NCBI GenBank assembly: GCA_964618555.1
Contig: CAZUBF010000048.1
Span: 1-21,374 of the forward strand
Source of the DNA: Calidifontimicrobium sp964618555
GTDB taxonomy: Bacteria > Pseudomonadota > Gammaproteobacteria > Burkholderiales > Burkholderiaceae_C
DNA length: 21,374 nt
Direction: 5' to 3'
Shown: positions 17,855 through 21,374 of the stretch, piece by piece
Layout: every line of letters starts with the position of its first letter
Position numbering within the stretch: position 1 is the stretch's first letter
Notes under the pieces: generated by a model
What the model was told of the DNA's origin: nothing
The model's database searches: none
What the model saw: only the letters and a program-made list of their open reading frames with translations
Translations under genes and position numbers: made by a program

Positions 17855-18880
17855 ATGATCATCGACTGCCACGGCCACTACACGACGGCACCGAAGGCGC
17901 TGGAGCACTGGCGCAACCAGCAGATCGCCGGCATCACCGATCCCGGGGCGAAGCCCCGGGTCTCGGACCTGCGAATCAGCGACGACGAGCTGCGCGAGTC
18001 GATCGAAGCCAACCAGCTCAAGCTGATGAAGCAGCGCGGCAGCGACCTGACGATCTTCAGCCCGCGCGCGAGCTTCATGGCGCACCACATCGGCGACTTC
18101 GAGGTCAGCTCGACCTGGGCCGCGATCTGCAACGAGCTGTGCTGGCGCGTCTCGCAGCTGTTTCCCGACCACTTCATCGGCTGCGCGATGCTGCCGCAGT
18201 CGCCCGGCGTCGACCCGGCCACCTGCGTCCCCGAGCTGGAGAAGTGCGTGAAGGACTACGGCTTCGTCGCGATCAACCTGAACCCGGACCCGTCGGGCGG
18301 TCACTGGACGAGCCCGCCGCTGACCGACCGCCACTGGTACCCGATCTACGAGAAGATGGTCGAGCACGACATCCCGGCGATGATCCACGTCAGCACCAGC
18401 TGCAATGCGTGCTTCCACACCACCGGCGCGCACTACATCAACGCCGACACGACGGCCGTGATGCAGCTGATCCAGGGCGACCTGTTCAAGGACTTCCCGA
18501 CGCTGCGCTTCGTCGTCCCGCACGGCGGCGGCGCCGCGCCGTACCACTGGGGGCGCTACCGCGGGCTGGCGCAGGAGCTGAAGAAGCCGCTGCTGGCGGA
18601 CCACCTGCTGAACAACGTCTTCTTCGACACCTGCGTCTACCACCAGCCCGGCATCGACTTGCTCACGCGCGTGATCCCGATCGACAACATCCTGTTCGCC
18701 AGCGAGATGATCGGCGCGGTGCGCGGCATCGACCCCGAGACCGGACATCACTACGACGACACGAAACGCTACGTCGAGGCCGCCGCGATCGAACCCGAGG
18801 CGCGCTACAAGATCTACGAAGGCAACGCGCGGCGCGTCTACCCGCGGCTCGACGCCGCACTCAAGGCCCGGGGCCTGTGA
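17855..18880 (+). CDS. ligJ: 4-Oxalomesaconate hydratase, amidohydrolase (LigJ) type
   Basis: LigJ adds water to 4-oxalomesaconate to give 4-carboxy-4-hydroxy-2-oxoadipate in protocatechuate and gallate meta-cleavage. The 341-residue length equals that of Sphingobium SYK-6 LigJ as I remember it, and the match runs end to end. Expected metal and acid/base positions are H6 and H8 (DCHGHYTT), H178 (AMIHVSTSC), H223 (VPHGGG) and E284 (LFASEMIGAVRG). Other signature segments are FSPRASFMAHHIGDF and INLNPDPSGGHWTSPPL. The ATG at 17855 has AGGGAGA upstream. ligK follows after 24 bp. It is unrelated to GalB of Pseudomonas, which does the same reaction with another fold. Confidence is high because of the near-complete correspondence and the flanking ligK and ligI. 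Confidence 0.96.
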   Translation: MIIDCHGHYTTAPKALEHWRNQQIAGITDPGAKPRVSDLRISDDELRESIEANQLKLMKQRGSDLTIFSPRASFMAHHIGDFEVSSTWAAICNELCWRVSQLFPDHFIGCAMLPQSPGVDPATCVPELEKCVKDYGFVAINLNPDPSGGHWTSPPLTDRHWYPIYEKMVEHDIPAMIHVSTSCNACFHTTGAHYINADTTAVMQLIQGDLFKDFPTLRFVVPHGGGAAPYHWGRYRGLAQELKKPLLADHLLNNVFFDTCVYHQPGIDLLTRVIPIDNILFASEMIGAVRGIDPETGHHYDDTKRYVEAAAIEPEARYKIYEGNARRVYPRLDAALKARGL

Positions 18881-18904
18881 CGACCTGACTGCAGGAGGAC
18901 GACC

Positions 18905-19588
18905 ATGTACCAGCTCGGCATCGTCAAGCGCAACATCGCCCGCGCGGACCCGGCCGCCGTCGAGGCGTTGTCGGGGTTCGGCGTGGCCACCGTTCACGAG
19001 GCGATGGGCCGCGTCGGCCTGATGCAGCCCTACATGCGCCCGATCTACGGCGGCGCGCACCTGTGCGGCACCGCGGTCACCGTGCTGCTGCACCCGGGCG
19101 ACAACTGGATGATGCACGTCGCCGCCGAGCAGATCCGCCCCGGCGATGTCGTCGTGGCCGCGGTGACCGCCGAGTGCACCGACGGCTTCTTCGGCGACCT
19201 GCTGGCGACGTCGTTCCGCGCGCGCGGCGCCAAGGGCCTGGTCATCGACGCAGGCGTGCGCGACGTGAAGGACCTCGCCGCGATGCGGTTCCCGGTGTGG
19301 AGCAAGGCCATCAGCGCCAAGGGCACGATCAAGGCCACGCTCGGCTCGGTCAACGTGCCGGTGGTGTGCGCCGGCGCGCTCGTCAATCCGGGCGACGTCG
19401 TGCTCGCCGACGACGACGGCGTCGTCGTCGTCCCGGCGGCGGCGGCGGCGCAAGCCGCCGCCGCCGCCGCCAGGCGCGAGGCCAACGAAGCCGACAAGCG
19501 CGAGAAGCTGGCCTCGGGCGTGCTCGGGCTGGACATGTACGACATGCGCCCGGCGCTGGAGAAGGCCGGCTTGAAGTACGTCGACTGA
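18905..19588 (+). CDS. ligK: 4-Carboxy-4-hydroxy-2-oxoadipate aldolase (HMG/CHA aldolase)
   Basis: This 227-residue class II, metal-dependent pyruvate aldolase splits 4-carboxy-4-hydroxy-2-oxoadipate into pyruvate and oxaloacetate, and also acts on 4-hydroxy-4-methyl-2-oxoglutarate. It has the RraA-like fold with the family core GDLLATS (97-103) and GLVIDAGVRD (111-120). R119-D120 correspond to the catalytic/metal-binding Arg-Asp, and D93 lies in the preceding loop. An Ala-rich helix near 178-190 is encoded by a GGC/GCC repeat that forms a 16-bp perfect hairpin in the DNA. The start has a strong GGAGGA site. Its TGA overlaps the ATG of the next gene by one base (TGATG). RraA proper is excluded by length and operon context. 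Confidence 0.95.
   Translation: MYQLGIVKRNIARADPAAVEALSGFGVATVHEAMGRVGLMQPYMRPIYGGAHLCGTAVTVLLHPGDNWMMHVAAEQIRPGDVVVAAVTAECTDGFFGDLLATSFRARGAKGLVIDAGVRDVKDLAAMRFPVWSKAISAKGTIKATLGSVNVPVVCAGALVNPGDVVLADDDGVVVVPAAAAAQAAAAAARREANEADKREKLASGVLGLDMYDMRPALEKAGLKYVD
19408..19471. repeat. Two adjacent perfect trinucleotide hairpins inside ligK
   Basis: Bases 19408-19417 pair with 19421-19430 (GAC/GTC repeats, 10 bp, 3-nt loop). Bases 19435-19450 pair with 19456-19471 (GGC/GCC repeats, 16 bp, 5-nt loop CAAGC). They encode the stretch from ADDDGVVVV through the Ala-rich helix of LigK. Both are in frame and coding, so they are composition-driven at least in part. Confidence 0.85.
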
Positions 19589-20547
19589 TGGACACCGACC
19601 CCAAGCAGTGGCGTGTCGGCCTCGTCGGCTACGGCGAGGTCGGCCGCATCGTCGCCGAGGACCTGCGCGCGCAGGGCGTCGCGGTCGTCGCGTACGACCT
19701 CAAGGTCGGCGACGAACGCGGCGACCCGATGCGCAGCCACGCGGCCGAGCACGGCGTGGTGCTCGCGGCGTCGCACGCGGCGCTGGCCGCCGACAGCGAC
19801 CTGGTCGTCTCGGCCGTCACCGCGAGCCAGGCGGTGGCGGTGGCGCGGGCGTGCGCGACGACGCTGCGCGCCGGCACGTTCGTCCTGGACTTCAACTCGG
19901 CGTCTCCCGGTGCGAAGGCCGAAGCGGCGCGCATCGTCGACGCCGCCGGCGGACGCTACGTCGAGGGCGCCGTGATGACGTCGGTGCCGCCTTACCGCAT
20001 CAAGGTGCCGTTGCTGCTCGGTGGAGCGCATGCCAAGGCGCTGGCGCCGGCGCTCGAGACCCTGGGTTTCGCAGCCCGGGTCTGCAGCGGCGAACTCGGC
20101 ATCGCGTCGGCCACCAAGATGTGCCGCAGCGTGATGATCAAGGGCCTCGAGGCGATGGTCATCGAGAGCTTCACGACCGCACGCCACTACGGCGTCGAGG
20201 ATGCCGTGATCGCGTCGCTGCGCGAGACCTTCCCCGGCATCGACTGGGAGAAGCAGGCCGCCTACTTCTTCCAACGCGTCATCGAGCACGGCCGCCGCCG
20301 CGCCGAGGAAGTGCGCGAGGTCGCGCAGACGGTGCGCGAGGCCGGCCTCGAGCCGTGGTCCGCCGCCGGCACCGCCGAGCGTCAGGCCTGGGTCGCCGAC
20401 CTCGCAGACCTCGGCGTGTTCGGTGAGCGCGGCACCCCGGCCTTCGCGCGCAGCGCAGACTGGCGCACGGAAGCCGACCGCATGCTGGCGCAGGCGCGGA
20501 CCGAACGCCCGCCCGCGCACCCGACGACGAAGGACACCTCGCGATGA
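19588..20547 (+). CDS. NAD(P)-dependent 6-phosphogluconate-dehydrogenase-like oxidoreductase (DUF1932 type), role in the lig operon unknown
   Basis: This 319-residue cytoplasmic protein has an N-terminal Rossmann domain with G14-x-G16-x-x-G19 (VGYGEVG). DLKVGDERGD lies at the end of the second strand where cofactor preference is set. SAVTASQAV and DFNSASPGAK match the 3-hydroxyacid-dehydrogenase pattern. The all-alpha C-terminal half includes K177 in SATKMCRSVMIKGLEAM, where this superfamily carries its catalytic Lys. I assign it to the DUF1932-containing dehydrogenases. It overlaps ligK by one base and ligI by four, so it is clearly part of the operon. No step of the textbook PCA 4,5-pathway needs it: LigC, the known dehydrogenase, belongs to the Gfo/Idh/MocA family. 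Its substrate is unknown. Confidence 0.88.
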   Translation: MDTDPKQWRVGLVGYGEVGRIVAEDLRAQGVAVVAYDLKVGDERGDPMRSHAAEHGVVLAASHAALAADSDLVVSAVTASQAVAVARACATTLRAGTFVLDFNSASPGAKAEAARIVDAAGGRYVEGAVMTSVPPYRIKVPLLLGGAHAKALAPALETLGFAARVCSGELGIASATKMCRSVMIKGLEAMVIESFTTARHYGVEDAVIASLRETFPGIDWEKQAAYFFQRVIEHGRRRAEEVREVAQTVREAGLEPWSAAGTAERQAWVADLADLGVFGERGTPAFARSADWRTEADRMLAQARTERPPAHPTTKDTSR

Positions 20548-21374
20548 GCAAACCCACGACGGGCCCGTTCGAGAAGACCGCCGGCTGGCTCGACTGGTAC
20601 GACGGACCGAGCGCACCACGCTTTGCCCTTCCCGCCGGCAGCGTCGACGCGCACTGCCACGTGTTCGGCCCCGGCGCCGAGTTCCCTTACGCACCCGAGC
20701 GCAAGTACACGCCGTGCGACGCCGGCAAGGCGCAGCTGTTCGCACTGCGCGACCACCTGGGCTTCGCGCGCAACGTGATCGTGCAGGCCACCTGCCACGG
20801 TGCCGACAACCGCGCGCTCGTCGACGCGTGCGTCGCCTCGAACGGCCGGGCGCGCGGCGTGGCCACCGTGCGGCGCGGCGTCAGCGACGACGACCTGCGG
20901 GCGCTGCACGCGGCCGGCGTGCGCGGCGTGCGCTTCAACTTCGTCAAGCGGCTGGTGGACTTCACGCCGAAGGACGAACTGATGGAGATCGCCGCGCGCA
21001 TCAAGCCGCTGGGCTGGCACGTGGTGATCTACTTCGAGGCGCCCGACCTGCCCGAGCTGTGGGACTTCTTCACCGCGCTGCCCACCACGGTGGTCGTCGA
21101 CCACATGGGCCGGCCCGACGTGACGAAACCGGTCGACGGACCGGAGTTCGGCCTGTTCCTGAAGTTCATGCGCGAACACCCGAACGTGTGGAGCAAGGTC
21201 AGCTGCCCCGAGCGGCTGAGCCGCAGCGGCCCGCCGGCGCTGCACGGCGAGCAGTCGGCGTATCGCGACGTGGTGCCGTTCGCGCGCCGCGTCGTCGAAA
21301 CGTTCCCCGACCGCGTGCTGTGGGGCACCGACTGGCCGCACCCCAACCTGAAGGACCACATGCCCGACGACGGC
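20544..21374 (+). CDS. ligI: 2-Pyrone-4,6-dicarboxylate hydrolase, 3'-truncated by window edge
   Basis: LigI opens 2-pyrone-4,6-dicarboxylate to 4-oxalomesaconate, feeding LigJ. The 277 visible codons show an amidohydrolase barrel starting with DAHCHVFGPGAEFPYAPERK (H37, H39). Then come ALRDHLGFARNVIVQATCHG, RGVRFNFVKRLVD, GWHVVIYFE and DHMGRPDV, with WGTDWPHPN carrying the catalytic Asp D263 near the end. SYK-6 LigI is about 293 residues. This protein has a slightly longer N-terminus, so roughly 25 residues are missing beyond the right edge. The ATG at 20544 overlaps the preceding stop (ATGA). Members of this family need no metal. The operon probably continues to the right. Confidence 0.95.
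   Translation, partial: MSKPTTGPFEKTAGWLDWYDGPSAPRFALPAGSVDAHCHVFGPGAEFPYAPERKYTPCDAGKAQLFALRDHLGFARNVIVQATCHGADNRALVDACVASNGRARGVATVRRGVSDDDLRALHAAGVRGVRFNFVKRLVDFTPKDELMEIAARIKPLGWHVVIYFEAPDLPELWDFFTALPTTVVVDHMGRPDVTKPVDGPEFGLFLKFMREHPNVWSKVSCPERLSRSGPPALHGEQSAYRDVVPFARRVVETFPDRVLWGTDWPHPNLKDHMPDDG

Noticed and set aside
17634..17858. 74-codon open frame starting right after the ModA-like stop
   Set aside because: Arg/Pro-rich, no ribosome site, spans the inverted-repeat cluster and overlaps the ligJ start; best read as non-coding.
17285..19453. 722-codon minus-strand open frame opposite ModA-like, ligJ and ligK genes
   Set aside because: Antisense to three confidently identified genes with low-complexity composition.

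Overview
The window is very GC-rich DNA, packed with genes on both strands, with strong G/C third-position bias and long antisense shadow ORFs. It looks like a chromosomal segment of a betaproteobacterium of the order Burkholderiales (Rubrivivax/Leptothrix/Comamonadaceae-like). The grounds are protein resemblance: a DinB of the beta-proteobacterial type with an N-terminal insertion, a guaD/xdhABC/BMP-transporter purine locus, and a protocatechuate 4,5-cleavage (lig/pmd) cluster. There is no rRNA, tRNA, IS element, phage gene or CRISPR array. The genus call is inference; no search was run.

Layout. Positions 1-1126 hold the 3' part of argH (+), followed by dinB (+). From 10969 down to 2356 a seven-gene minus-strand run reads: LysR-type regulator, guaD (guanine deaminase), an AzgA-type NCS2 purine permease, then a complete BMP-type ABC importer (double-NBD ATPase, two permeases, lipoprotein receptor). 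Several junctions overlap by 4-8 bp. Divergent from the LysR gene, xdhA-xdhB-xdhC (+, 11041-15864) encode a bacterial xanthine dehydrogenase and its molybdenum-cofactor chaperone. The two divergent units share a short AT-rich intergenic region with candidate operator dyads.

From 15914 to the right edge (+) is a second catabolic block. It has a LysR-type regulator, a ModA-like binding protein with no visible signal peptide, a 221-bp intergenic stretch full of inverted repeats, ligJ (4-oxalomesaconate hydratase), ligK (4-carboxy-4-hydroxy-2-oxoadipate aldolase), an uncharacterised 6PGDH-like (DUF1932-type) dehydrogenase, and ligI (2-pyrone-4,6-dicarboxylate hydrolase, cut by the window edge). 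These genes cover the lower half of protocatechuate/gallate meta-cleavage: PDC to oxalomesaconate (LigI), to CHA (LigJ), to pyruvate plus oxaloacetate (LigK). The ring-cleaving dioxygenase (ligAB), ligC and a tautomerase (ligU/galD) are not in the window and may lie beyond the right edge.

How it works together. The left block imports purines or nucleosides (ABC plus NCS2), deaminates guanine to xanthine (GuaD) and oxidises hypoxanthine/xanthine to urate (XdhAB, matured by XdhC). The right block degrades aromatic acids to central metabolites. I did not find an obviously new defence or mobile system. The items most worth a second look are the unassigned dehydrogenase inside the lig operon, the signal-less ModA-like protein between a molybdoenzyme operon and the lig genes, the dyad-rich leader before ligJ, and the paired perfect hairpins inside ligK.
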